Shown piece by piece: positions 44,760 through 56,182 of a DNA stretch of 64,000 nucleotides (position 1 is the first letter of the stretch; every line of letters begins with the position of its first letter). The notes under the pieces are model-generated. The model ran no database searches, was not told the DNA's origin, and worked only from the letters and a program-made list of their open reading frames with translations. Source of the stretch: Deltaproteobacteria bacterium (GTDB taxonomy: Bacteria; Myxococcota_A; Polyangia; Polyangiales; JADJMO01); the NCBI GenBank assembly GCA_022843175.1, contig JALHOE010000013.1, positions 1 to 64,000 of the forward strand. Reading direction: 5' to 3'. The position numbers were made by a program, and so were the translations under genes.

Positions 44760-44893
44760 CCCGAAAGGGTAGACGACCCACCTGCCATCTGGCGTTGCGT
44801 TCCCGAGTGTGCCGCGGGTGTGCCGCGCGCCGTGAGAGTTGCCCGAGGATTCCCGTCCCGAGCGGGTGGCACCGGGGTTGTAAGGAGGCGTGC

Positions 44894-46324
44894 ATGGTGC
44901 ACCGCTTCCTTGCTTCTCCGCTCCTCCTCGTCGCGCTCGGATCGATGGCGTGCGGCTCGGTTGCAGAAGAGCTCCCGGAGGGGCAGCCCGACCCGCGCGG
45001 CGACGGGCTCGAGCTCGAGGGCTCCTACGAGCTCACGTTCACCACGGTCACCGCGACGATGGACCACGCGGGGCCGCCCGCGCCGGAGGGGGCGCCGCCG
45101 TCACGCGGACATCGCGCGCGCCTCGATCTGCGGCGCGCGACGACCGGCGGCTACGAGGCGGTGTTCACGTCGCGGTGGGGCACCTCGGCCGTCTACGCGG
45201 TCACCGTCGGTGACGCCGCGCTCACGCTGGTGGGCGAGGGACGCGTGGGCACGTCGGCGAGCAGCGGATTCGGCGGGACCAGCGACACCTGGCAGACGCT
45301 GACGCTCGCGCGCACCAAGGGCGGCCTGTTGTCCGGCGCGGTGGAGGGCACCGGCCGCGAGGACGTGTTCGCCGGCGACGTCGCGTGGGGCGGCAAGCTC
45401 ACCGGCTCGGGCACGTTGTCTCGCGACGTCACGCCGCCCGAGCTGCGCACCAGCCCGCTCTCGCGGATCGGGCCGGCCGATCAGCTGCTGCCGTGGGACA
45501 CCGTCGTCGTCACCGCGGCCGAGCCGCTCGCGCGCGCCGACGTGATCGCGTCCACCAAGGTCACCGCCGCGAGCGGTGAAGCCCTCGCGTTGACGTGGCT
45601 CCCGAGTGAGTCCGACACGTGGGCGGGCGGCACGACGTTCACCGCGCGCGCCGACGACTGGGCTTCGGCGATGAAGCCCATGGCGTGGCAGCTGACGCAG
45701 TCCGCGGGCGTCCGCGATCGCGTCGGCAACGTCTCCGCGGGCACCGGCGCTGGGTTGAAGTTCCTGCGCCTCGGGCTCGCCTCGGGTGCGGTGGACTTCG
45801 ACACCGACAGCCTCGACGCTTCGTTCTGGGGCACGGCCGACGTCCTCGGCGGCGGCTTCGCCGGCACCGACGATCCGCGCTGCGAGCGCGGAGGCTGCCT
45901 GCGTCTCGGCCCGGCGCCGCTCAACGCGTGCTCGCCCCCGCGCGCCGGGATGGCCGCGCGCCTCCAACGCGGCAAGAGCGACCGCGTGGCGCTTCGCTAT
46001 CGCGTGCTCGCCCAGCCGATGTACGGCGACATGGCGCCCTTCGTGTACGGCTCGCTGCTCACGATGGAGCTCGCGGCGCCCGGCGCGCCGGTGAAGTCGA
46101 TCGACGTCGGCGGCTCCGCCGCGCCGAAGTTCAGCAAACTCGCCGCCGCGATCGACGGCATGAGTTGGGCGACCGAGTGGACGACCTTCAGCGCCGACGC
46201 GCCCGCCGGCGCGGGGCCGATCGGCGTCGCCGTTGCGTTCGGCGGTCGCGGCTACGGCTGCGGCGGCCCGCCGCCGCCTGCCACCAACCTGGTGTTCCTC
46301 ATCGAGCAGGTCGCGGCGGAGTGA
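44894..46324 (+). CDS. Large hypothetical lipoprotein
   Basis: 476 aa from an ATG with a strong AAGGAGG 5 bases upstream. The lipoprotein signal is VHRFLASPLLLVALGSMAC (Cys at 20). The mature part is beta-rich: residues about 40-170 look like a lipocalin-like or jelly-roll module (GSYELTFTTVTATMDHAG), followed by an Ig-like segment (PPELRTSPLSRIGPADQLLP) and a C-terminal beta-sandwich resembling a carbohydrate-binding or laminin-G-like fold. I do not recognise a named family. It is probably exposed at the outer membrane. It converges on the Cys-rich lipoprotein gene with a 12-bp gap. Confidence 0.82.
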   Translation: MVHRFLASPLLLVALGSMACGSVAEELPEGQPDPRGDGLELEGSYELTFTTVTATMDHAGPPAPEGAPPSRGHRARLDLRRATTGGYEAVFTSRWGTSAVYAVTVGDAALTLVGEGRVGTSASSGFGGTSDTWQTLTLARTKGGLLSGAVEGTGREDVFAGDVAWGGKLTGSGTLSRDVTPPELRTSPLSRIGPADQLLPWDTVVVTAAEPLARADVIASTKVTAASGEALALTWLPSESDTWAGGTTFTARADDWASAMKPMAWQLTQSAGVRDRVGNVSAGTGAGLKFLRLGLASGAVDFDTDSLDASFWGTADVLGGGFAGTDDPRCERGGCLRLGPAPLNACSPPRAGMAARLQRGKSDRVALRYRVLAQPMYGDMAPFVYGSLLTMELAAPGAPVKSIDVGGSAAPKFSKLAAAIDGMSWATEWTTFSADAPAGAGPIGVAVAFGGRGYGCGGPPPPATNLVFLIEQVAAE

Positions 46325-46336
46325 TCCGGCGAAGCG

Positions 46337-47731
46337 TCAGCGGCACGCCCCCACCTGCGACGCGCGGGTCGTGAACGGCGTGCAGGTGCCGGCGCTGCAC
46401 CCACCGGTTCCGCTGCACATCTCGATCTCCGTCGCGGCGCAGCTCGTGGCGCACTTGGTTCCCTTGAACCCGGTCGCGTAGTTCGCGCACATCGGATCGG
46501 GGTTCTTCACGAACGTCCCGATGCCGCAGCACTTCTGACCGGAGGGGCAATGCGTGGCGTCGGCGCAGCGCCAGTCGGTCTCGGTCGCGGCGCACGGCGT
46601 CGCGATGGGATCGCACGACGAGCTGCCCATCGACGGCTGACAGCAGTGCTGCGTTTGACTCGTGCAGTAGGTGCCGGCCGGCGAGACGAACGGGCAGTAG
46701 AAGCTCCCCGGGACCGTCTTGTGCAACGTGCCGGGCGTGGTGCAGATCCCCGTGTCGGGCGTGGTGCCGGTGTCCGTGGTGCCCGTGTCGCCGACGGAGG
46801 TGTCCGCGCCGGTATCGGGGACGCTCGTGTCGGCGACACCCGCGTCGTCGTCGCAGACCGGACGCTTGGGGGAGGACGCCTCCTTGCACTTGCAGCAGAT
46901 GTCCGCGCACCCCAGCGACTCACGGCACGAGTCGAGACACCCGCTGTCGCAAGCGCAGTCGAAGCTCGTCTTCGATTTGATGCAGGCGTCGAGCTGCGCG
47001 ACCGTGAAGTATTCGGTGCAGGTGCCGTTGAGCTGGGTGTCGTTGATGTTGCAGAAGAACGCGCCGGTGTGGCAGCCGAGCGAATCGGCCGCCGACATGT
47101 CGCTGTTGCAGGCGTTGCAGGGGGTCGAATAGACGTCGATGTTCCACTTCGACTTCAGCTCCTCGCGGCTCGCCTTGTCGGCGTAGCTGAAGATCGAGCA
47201 GTGGGAGTTGTCGAACACGCACGCGTCCTTCGAGGCGGTCAGCTTGTAGCCCGGCAGGCAGTAGCACCCCTTGAACTCGCCCTTGTCGTCGAGCACGAGC
47301 GCCTCGTTGTGCGAGCACGCGAACATGCACACGTTTTCGGACCCGCCCTCGGTGCGCGGCGCGCAGGCGACGCCGCGGCTCAACGCATCGGTGCCGAAGG
47401 CGCTCTTGGTCGGCTCGCCGAGGAACGGCGTGAACGTGGTCGGCACCGGGCCGATCACGTACGAGGTCTTCGCCAGCGGCATGCAGTCCTTGATCGCGGT
47501 GCAGCGCGGCGCGCAGTACTTGTCCGTCCCGCGGTAGCCCGAGCCCTGCACGCAGACCATCCCGTTGGTGCAGTCGCCGTCGACGTTGCACGCGCCGCCG
47601 AGCTGGCCCGCCGCGGGACCGACCGAGGAGTCGGGGTTGATGCCGGCGGGAGCGTTGGTCTCGTTGGTCTCGCAACCGCCCCCGAGGAGCAGCAGGGGGA
47701 AGACGAGAATGGAGGCTCTCAGCGCGCGCAC
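46337..47731 (-). CDS. Cys-rich lipoprotein with Asp/Thr stalk
   Basis: 464 aa. Lipoprotein signal RALRASILVFPLLLLGGGC (Cys near 20). The mature protein has over 35 cysteines in two blocks, about 45-285 and 325-460, with EGF/Dickkopf-like spacing (GACNVDGDCTNGMVC, CCKCKEASS, HCPSGQKCCG). The blocks are separated by a stalk of DTS/DTG repeats (ADTSVPDTGADTSVGDTG) at about 295-325. Such proteins are common in Polyangia and are thought to be surface exposed, but their function is unknown. The frame is continuous and the cysteines regular, so it is intact. Confidence 0.88.
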   Translation of the reverse strand: MRALRASILVFPLLLLGGGCETNETNAPAGINPDSSVGPAAGQLGGACNVDGDCTNGMVCVQGSGYRGTDKYCAPRCTAIKDCMPLAKTSYVIGPVPTTFTPFLGEPTKSAFGTDALSRGVACAPRTEGGSENVCMFACSHNEALVLDDKGEFKGCYCLPGYKLTASKDACVFDNSHCSIFSYADKASREELKSKWNIDVYSTPCNACNSDMSAADSLGCHTGAFFCNINDTQLNGTCTEYFTVAQLDACIKSKTSFDCACDSGCLDSCRESLGCADICCKCKEASSPKRPVCDDDAGVADTSVPDTGADTSVGDTGTTDTGTTPDTGICTTPGTLHKTVPGSFYCPFVSPAGTYCTSQTQHCCQPSMGSSSCDPIATPCAATETDWRCADATHCPSGQKCCGIGTFVKNPDPMCANYATGFKGTKCATSCAATEIEMCSGTGGCSAGTCTPFTTRASQVGACR

Positions 47732-47816
47732 GGGGCCATCAGATCGACACCCCTGCCGAGCGTCAAGGCGCTGGCCCGTGCGCCAAACTCTGGATTCCGG
47801 ACAGCGTCGTCCGAGC

Positions 47817-48314
47817 GTGTACGCTCGCCGAGTGTTCTGGGTCGCCGTCGCACTCGCCTCCGCCGAAGCGCTCGTTCCGCTGACCTTCCGTGCGAGCGGC
47901 GCCCTCGAACCGAACGTCTCGACCGGTCGGTGGGGCGCGGCGATCGAGCGCTTGCCGACCGGCTTCGGACTCGGCTTCGGCGGCGCGGCCGGCTTCGTCA
48001 GCGTGAAGGAGCAGGCGTCGCGCGCCGCGAACGGCGCCTACGTGCGACCGACCGCCGGCCTCGGATACGGGTTCGTCCGCGAGCGAGAGCTCCGCGTCGC
48101 CGGCTGGTTCGGCGCCATCGCCGCGGCCCCGATCGACGTGCTGACCCGCGGCGCCCGCGCAACGCTCCTCGCGCAGCCGACGTTCCTCCTCGGCGTGGAG
48201 CGGTTCGTATTCGGCCTCGCGGTCCCCATCGGCGCAGTCGTCGCCACCTCCGTCGACGACCACCGCCGCGGAGTCACGATCGGCTTCGAAATCGCACTCG
48301 GCGCACTCCTCTAG
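47817..48314 (+). CDS. Small putative outer membrane beta-barrel protein
   Basis: 165 aa from a GTG at 47817, chosen for a short signal peptide (YARRVFWVAVALASAEALV). The rest has alternating hydrophobic strands with glycine turns (RLPTGFGLGFGGAAGFVSVK, GLGYGFVRERELRVAGWF) and ends in strands (TIGFEIALGALL), consistent with an 8-strand barrel. No family recognised. The start is uncertain because no clear ribosome binding site is present. Coding status rests on the strand pattern and on filling an otherwise empty slot. It ends at a TAG followed by an intergenic repeat, as real genes here do. Confidence 0.6.
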   Translation: MYARRVFWVAVALASAEALVPLTFRASGALEPNVSTGRWGAAIERLPTGFGLGFGGAAGFVSVKEQASRAANGAYVRPTAGLGYGFVRERELRVAGWFGAIAAAPIDVLTRGARATLLAQPTFLLGVERFVFGLAVPIGAVVATSVDDHRRGVTIGFEIALGALL

Positions 48315-48331
48315 CGCAGGCGCGCAGCAAC

Positions 48332-48355
48332 AGGCGCGCGCGTCAGCGAGCGCCT
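48332..48355. repeat. Convergent-junction repeat (family A, single copy)
   Basis: One intact 24-bp unit with loop GTCA, 17 bases after the stop of the small barrel gene and 24 bases before the stop of serA. The flanks GCAGGCGCGCAGCAACAGG and ACGCGCAGCAACACCAGC repeat CGCAGCAACA on both sides, as if the unit were inserted with a short direct repeat, but this could be chance. Confidence 0.82.
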
Positions 48356-48379
48356 ACGCGCAGCAACACCAGCAGCCGC

Positions 48380-49621
48380 TCAGTAAAGAATCCGCGTCTT
48401 GATCGAAGCCGGGATCGAAGCAATCCCCTGCTTCACGTCCTCACTCACGTCCGACCCGATATCCATCACCAGGTAGCCAATATTCGGATCCGTGGCGAGC
48501 ACCTGCGCCTCGATGTTCGCGTTCTTGTCCGAGACGATCTTGTTGATGTCGCGGAGCACGCCGGGCTGATTCTTGTGCACGTTGAGGATGCGGTGCGTCT
48601 CGCGGCCGATGGCGGGCGGGAGATCGACGTGCGGGAAGTTCACTGCGCCGGTGGTGGTGCCGGTGTTGATGAAGCGAATGAGCGACGTAGCGACCTCGCG
48701 GCCGATCGACTCCTGCGCCTCGATCGTGGAGCCGCCGATGTGCGGCGTGAGGAGCACGTTGGGCAGCCCCTGCAGCTCGCTCTTGAAGCCCTCGCCGTTG
48801 GCCTCGGGCTCCTCGGGGTAGACGTCGACGGCGGCGCCGGCGAGGTGCCCGCGGCGGATCGCGTCGGCGAGCGCCGGGATCACCACGACCGTGCCGCGGC
48901 TCGCATTGAGGAGGAACGAGCCCTTCTTCATCATCGACAGCTCGTCGACGCCGATCATGTTCTTCGTCTGCGGCGTCTCCGGGACGTGCAGCGTGACGAA
49001 GTCCGAATGGGCGAGCAGCTCGCCGAGCGACGGCACCGGGCGGTTGTTGCCCATCGGGAGCTTGGTGACGCGATCGTAGAAGATCACGTTCATGCCGATC
49101 ATCTCGGCGATGACGCCGATCTGGCTGCCGATGTGCCCGTAGCCGATGACACCGAGCGTCTTGCCGCGAACCTCGTAGCTGCCGCTGGCGAGCTTCTTCC
49201 ACACGCCGGTGTGGCACTCGCGCGACCGGTCGCCGAGCTGACGGGATAGCGCGATCACCTCGGCGAGGATCAGCTCGGCCACGGAGCGCGTGTTGCTGAA
49301 CGGGGCGTTGAAGACCGGGACGCCGCGCTTGTTCGCGCAGTCGAGATCGATTTGATTGGTGCCGATGCAGAACGCGCCGATCGTCAGCAGGCGCTTGGCC
49401 TCTTGGATGGGGAGCTCGCGCAGCTGGGTCTTGCTGCGGATGCCGATGACGTGCACGTCGCGGATCTTCTCGACGAGATCCTTCTCCTTGAGCGCGGTGG
49501 AGAGAGCCTCGACCTGGAAGCCCTCCGCCGCGAACAGCGCGTGGGCGCCGGGGTGGATGTTCTCGAGGAGGAGGATCTTGATCTGATCCTTGGGGAACGA
49601 CGTGGGCGGGACGGATGCCAT
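48380..49621 (-). CDS. serA: D-3-phosphoglycerate dehydrogenase
   Basis: 413 aa from the ATG at 49621. The order is that of E. coli-type SerA: substrate domain, Rossmann domain with VIGYGHIGSQIG (about residues 158-169), catalytic Arg in NASRGTVV, Glu in VYPEEPEA and His in LTPHIGGST, then a C-terminal ACT domain (about 340-413, GVLRDINKIVSDKNANIEAQ). It oxidises 3-phosphoglycerate to 3-phosphohydroxypyruvate, the first step of serine synthesis. The ACT domain usually binds serine for feedback inhibition. It is divergent from the GH31 gene with a 62-bp gap. Confidence 0.96.
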   Translation of the reverse strand: MASVPPTSFPKDQIKILLLENIHPGAHALFAAEGFQVEALSTALKEKDLVEKIRDVHVIGIRSKTQLRELPIQEAKRLLTIGAFCIGTNQIDLDCANKRGVPVFNAPFSNTRSVAELILAEVIALSRQLGDRSRECHTGVWKKLASGSYEVRGKTLGVIGYGHIGSQIGVIAEMIGMNVIFYDRVTKLPMGNNRPVPSLGELLAHSDFVTLHVPETPQTKNMIGVDELSMMKKGSFLLNASRGTVVVIPALADAIRRGHLAGAAVDVYPEEPEANGEGFKSELQGLPNVLLTPHIGGSTIEAQESIGREVATSLIRFINTGTTTGAVNFPHVDLPPAIGRETHRILNVHKNQPGVLRDINKIVSDKNANIEAQVLATDPNIGYLVMDIGSDVSEDVKQGIASIPASIKTRILY

Positions 49622-49683
49622 GACGCACGGCGTCTTAGCCGGGGGCCGACCTCGCGGCAAACGAACGCGGGTAGGATTGTCGA

Positions 49684-52131
49684 GTGCGCCGCCTGTTGTT
49701 GCTTGGCCTGGTCGTCTCGTGTGGAAACAGCGAGCCGGACGCTCCGCCGCCGCGCGCCCCCGTCACCCTTGCGTCCGGCGACGTGACGCTCCGGGTCGAT
49801 CTCGACGCGCGCGCGATCGAGCTCATGCGCAACGGCGTCGTGCTCACCCGCCTGCCCGCCGACGGCCTCGCCCTCGGCACGCGCGAGTCGCTCGACGACA
49901 AAGCCAACTACGACCCCTGGCCCCTCTTCCAGCCGAGCGGCCTCAATCCGGCGCCCGAAGATCTCACCTGGCTCGTCCCCGAACGCTTCGAGCTCGTCTC
50001 GGCCAATCCGCTCGAGGTCGACGTGCGCTATCCGAACGGCGCGCGCGCTCGCCTCAAGATCGATCCCGGCAAGCCGGGCGCGTTTCGCGCGGCGCTCACG
50101 CCGGTCGCCAACCACGTCGCCTACGTCCGCGTACGCACCCGGAGCGACGCCACAGAGGGCTTCTACGGCCTCGGCGAGTACTTCGACGACGTCAACCACC
50201 GCGGGCACGCGCGCGCCATGCAGATCGAGCTCGATGGCGAGATCGAGAGCTCGTACAACGAAGCACACGTCCCGATCCCGCTCCTCATCGGCACGCGCGG
50301 GTGGGGCCTGTTCGTCGACGATCGACACCCCGGCGCCTTCAGCGTCGCGAACGAAGAGCCCGATCGCGTCGACGCGATCTTCGGCACCGGCCTCGACACG
50401 CCGAAGGGGCTCACGTTCCACCTCTTCGGCGCCGCCCATCCGCTCGACATCACCAAGCAGTACTACGACCTCACCGGCTACCCGCTCCTCCCCGCGCGGT
50501 GGGCGCTCGGCCCCTGGACCTGGCGCGACGAGAACGTCGATCAGGCGCAGGTCGAGAAGGACTGGAACGCGATCCGCGATCTCGATCTCGCCAACACCGG
50601 CGTGTGGATCGACCGCCCGTACGCGACCGGCGTGAACACCTTCGACTTCAAGCCGGAGCAGTTTCCCGATCCGAAGAAGATGATCAAGCTCGCGCACGAC
50701 CTCGGTATGCGCGTGGCGCTGTGGCACACGCCGTACCTCGACACCAAGGACCCGAGCACCGCCGCGCTCCGCGAGCAGGCCAAGAGCTTCTACCCGCTCG
50801 AGAGCGGGCTGCCGCTCAACCGCTGGGGCCTCCCGATCGATTTCACCAACTCCGCGGCGATGTCGTTCTGGCAGACGAACATCAAGAAGTACACCGTCGA
50901 TCTCCAGATCGAGGGCTTCAAGCTCGACTACGGCGAGGACATCGTTCCCGGCATCGGCAAGGCGCGCAACGTGTGGCGCTTCAGCGACGGCAGCGACGAG
51001 CGCACGATGCACGCGGGCTACACGCTCCTCTACCACCGCGCGTACGCCGAGCTGGTGCCGAAGGACGGCGGCTTTCTCCTCTGTCGGCGGGGGGCCGTCG
51101 GCGATCAGAAGCTCACCTCGGTGATCTGGCCCGGCGATCTCGACGCCAACTTCGCGAAGCACCGCGAGGCGGTCATCGGCGCCGACGGCAAGAAGTTCGT
51201 CGCGGTCGGCGGCCTACCGGCATCGATCATCGCCGGGCTCACGCTCGGTCCGTCGGGCTATCCGTTCTACGGCGCCGACACCGGCGGCTACCGTCACTCG
51301 CCTCCGAACAAAGAGCTGATGACGCGCTGGTTCGAGCAAACCGCGCTCTCGACGGTGATGCAGGTCGGCAACTCGTCGAGCACCGTGCCGTGGGAGCCCG
51401 ACCCGAAGACCGGCTTCGACGAAGAGATGCTCGGCTGGTACCGCACCTACGCGCGGCTGCACCTGCGTTTGTTCCCCTACGAGTGGACGTACGCGCAGCA
51501 GATCGCCGTCACCGGCCGCCCGATTCAGCGCCCGTTCGGGCTCGCCCACCCCGAGCTCGGCGAGCACCCGAACGACGAATACCTGTTCGGCGACGACCTG
51601 CTCGTCGCGCCGGTGGTCGCCGAGGGCAAGCGCGACAAGAACGTGATCTTCCCTCCCGGCAACTGGATCGACTGGTGGAACGGAAAGTCCTTCGCGGGGA
51701 AGGCCACGGTCGCCGCGCCGCTCGGGACGTTGCCGCTGTTCCTCCGCGAGGGCGGCACGGTGCCGATGTTGCGCCCGACGATCGACGCGATCGCGCCGAC
51801 GGCCGAACCGATGCGCGTCGACAGCTACGCGACGACGCCGGGGATCCTGTGGATCCGCGTCGCGCCCGCAGCGCAGAAGTCGACGTTCACGGTCTTCGAC
51901 GGCGCCAAGCTCGAGCACCAGAGGACCGGCAACAAGATCGCGCTGCAGTCGTCCGACGGCGCGGAGTTCAAATACGGCGTCGTCTTCGAGCTCCACACGA
52001 CGAAGCCCGCGATGGTCAGCGTCCCCGAGGTCGCGGACCTCGCGACCGTCGAGGAGGGCTACCGCTACGAGAGCGGGCTCTTGCAGGTGAAGCTGAAGCC
52101 AGGGGCGCAGAGGGCCGACGTCACGCTGTGA
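49684..52131 (+). CDS. Glycoside hydrolase family 31 lipoprotein
   Basis: 815 aa from a GTG. A short lipoprotein signal (RRLLLLGLVVSC, Cys at 13) puts it in the outer envelope. The GH31 layout follows: N-terminal beta-sandwich with FYGLGEYFDD (about 160), TIM barrel opening LPARWALGPWTWRDENV, the nucleophile Asp415 in GFKLDYGED, the proton donor probably in VIWPGDLDANF (near 485), and C-terminal beta domains (FGDDLLVAPVVAEGKRDKNV). Known members are alpha-glucosidases, alpha-xylosidases and lyases acting on plant or storage glycans. The specificity is not decided by the motifs. Lipoprotein attachment implies use of an external glycan. Confidence 0.93.
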   Translation: MRRLLLLGLVVSCGNSEPDAPPPRAPVTLASGDVTLRVDLDARAIELMRNGVVLTRLPADGLALGTRESLDDKANYDPWPLFQPSGLNPAPEDLTWLVPERFELVSANPLEVDVRYPNGARARLKIDPGKPGAFRAALTPVANHVAYVRVRTRSDATEGFYGLGEYFDDVNHRGHARAMQIELDGEIESSYNEAHVPIPLLIGTRGWGLFVDDRHPGAFSVANEEPDRVDAIFGTGLDTPKGLTFHLFGAAHPLDITKQYYDLTGYPLLPARWALGPWTWRDENVDQAQVEKDWNAIRDLDLANTGVWIDRPYATGVNTFDFKPEQFPDPKKMIKLAHDLGMRVALWHTPYLDTKDPSTAALREQAKSFYPLESGLPLNRWGLPIDFTNSAAMSFWQTNIKKYTVDLQIEGFKLDYGEDIVPGIGKARNVWRFSDGSDERTMHAGYTLLYHRAYAELVPKDGGFLLCRRGAVGDQKLTSVIWPGDLDANFAKHREAVIGADGKKFVAVGGLPASIIAGLTLGPSGYPFYGADTGGYRHSPPNKELMTRWFEQTALSTVMQVGNSSSTVPWEPDPKTGFDEEMLGWYRTYARLHLRLFPYEWTYAQQIAVTGRPIQRPFGLAHPELGEHPNDEYLFGDDLLVAPVVAEGKRDKNVIFPPGNWIDWWNGKSFAGKATVAAPLGTLPLFLREGGTVPMLRPTIDAIAPTAEPMRVDSYATTPGILWIRVAPAAQKSTFTVFDGAKLEHQRTGNKIALQSSDGAEFKYGVVFELHTTKPAMVSVPEVADLATVEEGYRYESGLLQVKLKPGAQRADVTL

Positions 52132-52138
52132 CGACCGA

Positions 52139-52747
52139 TCACTGGAACTGCTTGATGTAGAGATACCCGTCCGCGATCGTCAGCTTGTGGCTGCCGGCGT
52201 TGTTCACGAACTCGCCGCGGATGGTGCCCTCGAGATCGCCGGGCGCGCGGCCCTCTTGCAGGAGCAGCGTGCAGTGCGCGCCGGGCTGCCAGGACGTGTA
52301 GGTGTCGGGCGCCTGCGGATCCCAGTGGTCGGCGAGGCCGAACGCGACCTGGGTGTCGTCGTCGCACTGATACTGCCCGGGCTGCCAGGTGCGGTGCAGG
52401 AGCGAGATCGTCGCGAGCAGCTCGTTGGACGCGCCCTTGGCCTCGGCGAGCACGAGGAAGCGGCCGCTCTCCTTCTTCTCGGGGAACTCGTTGTCGACGA
52501 AGAGCATCGACGCCCGGAAGTTGTTCGTCGGGTTGAAGAAGCGCAGCACCACCGCGCTGCCCTTCGCCGCCTTGGGCGCGTGCTCGCGAGCGAGCGCGAC
52601 CTGCTGATCGAACTTGTCGTTGCTGCTCTTGCTCGCCGCGGAGTCGTCGTCGTCGGCTGTCTTTCCGCGCTTCTTGGGGCCGCAGCCGTCGAGGGCGAGG
52701 AGCGAGACCGCAGCGAACGCGAGCATGGTGTGGAGGCGGAGGGTCAT
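52139..52747 (-). CDS. Hypothetical lipoprotein
   Basis: 202 aa from the ATG at 52747. Lipoprotein signal TLRLHTMLAFAAVSLLALDGC (Cys near 22), then a Lys/Asp/Ser-rich linker and a domain of about 150 residues with predicted strands (GSAVVLRFFNPTNNFRASML, FLVLAEAKGASNELLATISL). Two cysteines (QYQCDDD, AHCTLLL) may pair. No family recognised. It is divergent from the thiC riboswitch and converges on the GH31 gene with a 7-bp gap. Confidence 0.78.
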   Translation of the reverse strand: MTLRLHTMLAFAAVSLLALDGCGPKKRGKTADDDDSAASKSSNDKFDQQVALAREHAPKAAKGSAVVLRFFNPTNNFRASMLFVDNEFPEKKESGRFLVLAEAKGASNELLATISLLHRTWQPGQYQCDDDTQVAFGLADHWDPQAPDTYTSWQPGAHCTLLLQEGRAPGDLEGTIRGEFVNNAGSHKLTIADGYLYIKQFQ

Positions 52748-52801
52748 GGCATCGCCCAGCATAACGTTGACGCCGCCCCTCGGCCCGCCCATGAATACCT
52801 C

Positions 52802-54800
<1,999 letters not shown>

Positions 54801-54801
<1 letters not shown>

Positions 54802-55637
54802 TGCGCAAGGTCTCGAGCGGCAAGCGCCGCGAGCCGCCGCGCGCGCCGTCGCAAGCGGCGTGGGACGCGATGACCGACAGCGAACGCGCAGCGGTCGTGG
54901 AGGCGCTCCCCTCGCACATCCCGTGGGAGGAGCTTCGCCCGCCCGAGGGCGACGCGCACATGGACGCGAAGATCGACGCGATGCGCACGTTGCGCGATTT
55001 CTACCGCTCGACCGCGCGCAAGATCTACATCAGCTCGGAGCTCGCTATCTACTACCCGGACGAGCGCCGGTTCGCGCCCGACCTGATCGCCGTTCGCGAT
55101 GCGGAGCAGATTCAGCGCGAGAAGTGGGTCGTTAGCGCCGAGGGCAAGGGGCTCGACCTCGCGTTGGAGGTCCACCTCAAGGGCAGCACCAAGAAGGATC
55201 TCGAGCTGAACGTCGAGCGGTTCGCGCGGCTCGGCATCCCCGAATACTTCATCTACGACCGTCGCCGGCAGAAGCTCCGCGGCTTCCGCCTGCCCACGAC
55301 GAGCGATCGCGTCTACGTCCCCATCGAGCCGATCGCAGGCCGCTTGCCCTCCGAGATCCTCGGGCTCGATCTCGTCCTCGAGGACGATCGCCTGCGCTTC
55401 TACGCGGGCACCGCCTGCCTGCTCGATTCGGGCGATCTCGTCGGCCGTCTCGGCAAGCTCGTCGCGCAGGTCGAAGCGAACGCCGACATCCGCATCCGAG
55501 AGCTCGAGGAGCGCGCCGCCGCGGAGGCGGAGCGGGCCGCCGCTCAGGCCGCGAAAGCGGACGAAGAGCGCAAGCGCGTCGCCGAGCTCCAGGCGCGCCT
55601 CGCCGAGTACGAGCAACGCTTCGGCAAGCTCGGGTGA
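54801..55637 (+). CDS. Uma2-family (DUF820) PD-(D/E)XK nuclease-like protein with coiled coil
   Basis: 278 aa. The ATG overlaps the thiC stop (TGATG), so translation is probably coupled. The Uma2 domain (about residues 45-215) shows the PD-(D/E)XK pattern: [10 protein letters not shown] with the Asp, [18 protein letters not shown] with Glu and Lys, and [17 protein letters not shown]. The C-terminal 60 residues are a Glu/Arg/Ala coiled coil. Uma2 genes are abundant in cyanobacteria and myxobacteria, with no settled function. Control by a thiamin riboswitch is a positional consequence and not evidence for a thiamin role. Confidence 0.9.
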
Positions 55638-55643
55638 GCCTCC

Positions 55644-56171
55644 TCAACCGGCCCGCGCAGCGAGGTACTTGCGCAGCCCCTCGGTCACCTCCACGAGGTT
55701 CGGCCTGATCTTCGCGGCGAGGAACGACTCCACTGCGCTCGCCACCTTGCCCGCGAGGAAGCCGGGCACGCCCTTGACCTTCTTCGCGTCGATGCGGAGG
55801 TTGCCGCGGATCTCGATGCGCGTGCCGCCGTCGACCTCGATGAACTGGTTGACCCCGCGGCAGTCGACCGCCTCGGTGAAGGAGTGGGTCTCGGTGCGCC
55901 ACTCGCAGGTCCACTTCGACGCGTCCCACGACGCGTAGTCGGTCCACGAGAGCATCGCCTCGCTCAGCACGGCGCGCGCGGCCGCCGGGATCTCGCCGCC
56001 GCCGTGCCACAGGTTGACGAGCTCGACGTGGTGACCGTCCTCGCGGCGCGACTTCACCTCGATGTCCCGCACGTTGGGGAGGTACTGGAGGAGCTTGGTG
56101 AGGTCGTCGCGGTACGCGGCGAAGACCATCGGGCGGGGGAACGGCAGCGTGGCGTCGGCGGAGAGCTCCAT
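55644..56171 (-). CDS. SRPBCC/START-like protein (DUF2505-like)
   Basis: 175 aa, no signal peptide. The opening ELSADATLPFPRPMVFAAYRD and the alternating strands that follow (VELVNLWHGGG, CEWRTETHSFTEAVDCRGVN, TRIEIRGNLRIDA) fit the START-like fold, which holds a hydrophobic ligand. DUF2505 proteins share this length and the C-terminal VRGFLAGKVA-like helix. The ligand is unknown. It follows the metallophosphoesterase by 11 bases on the same strand and converges on the Uma2 gene with a 6-bp gap. Confidence 0.8.
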   Translation of the reverse strand: MELSADATLPFPRPMVFAAYRDDLTKLLQYLPNVRDIEVKSRREDGHHVELVNLWHGGGEIPAAARAVLSEAMLSWTDYASWDASKWTCEWRTETHSFTEAVDCRGVNQFIEVDGGTRIEIRGNLRIDAKKVKGVPGFLAGKVASAVESFLAAKIRPNLVEVTEGLRKYLAARAG

Positions 56172-56182
56172 GCCCGCCGAGA

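Noticed and set aside
44863-44880. Sigma-54-like promoter TGGCAC-N5-TTGTA before the large lipoprotein gene
   Set aside because: Spacing fits, but a start of transcription 12 bases on would fall at the ATG and remove the strong AAGGAGG, so it cannot serve this gene.
46550-49249. Open frame of about 900 codons on the plus strand
   Set aside because: It runs antisense to the Cys-rich lipoprotein and serA, is extremely rich in Arg, Ala and Gly, and has no recognisable domain. It arises from high GC in third codon positions.
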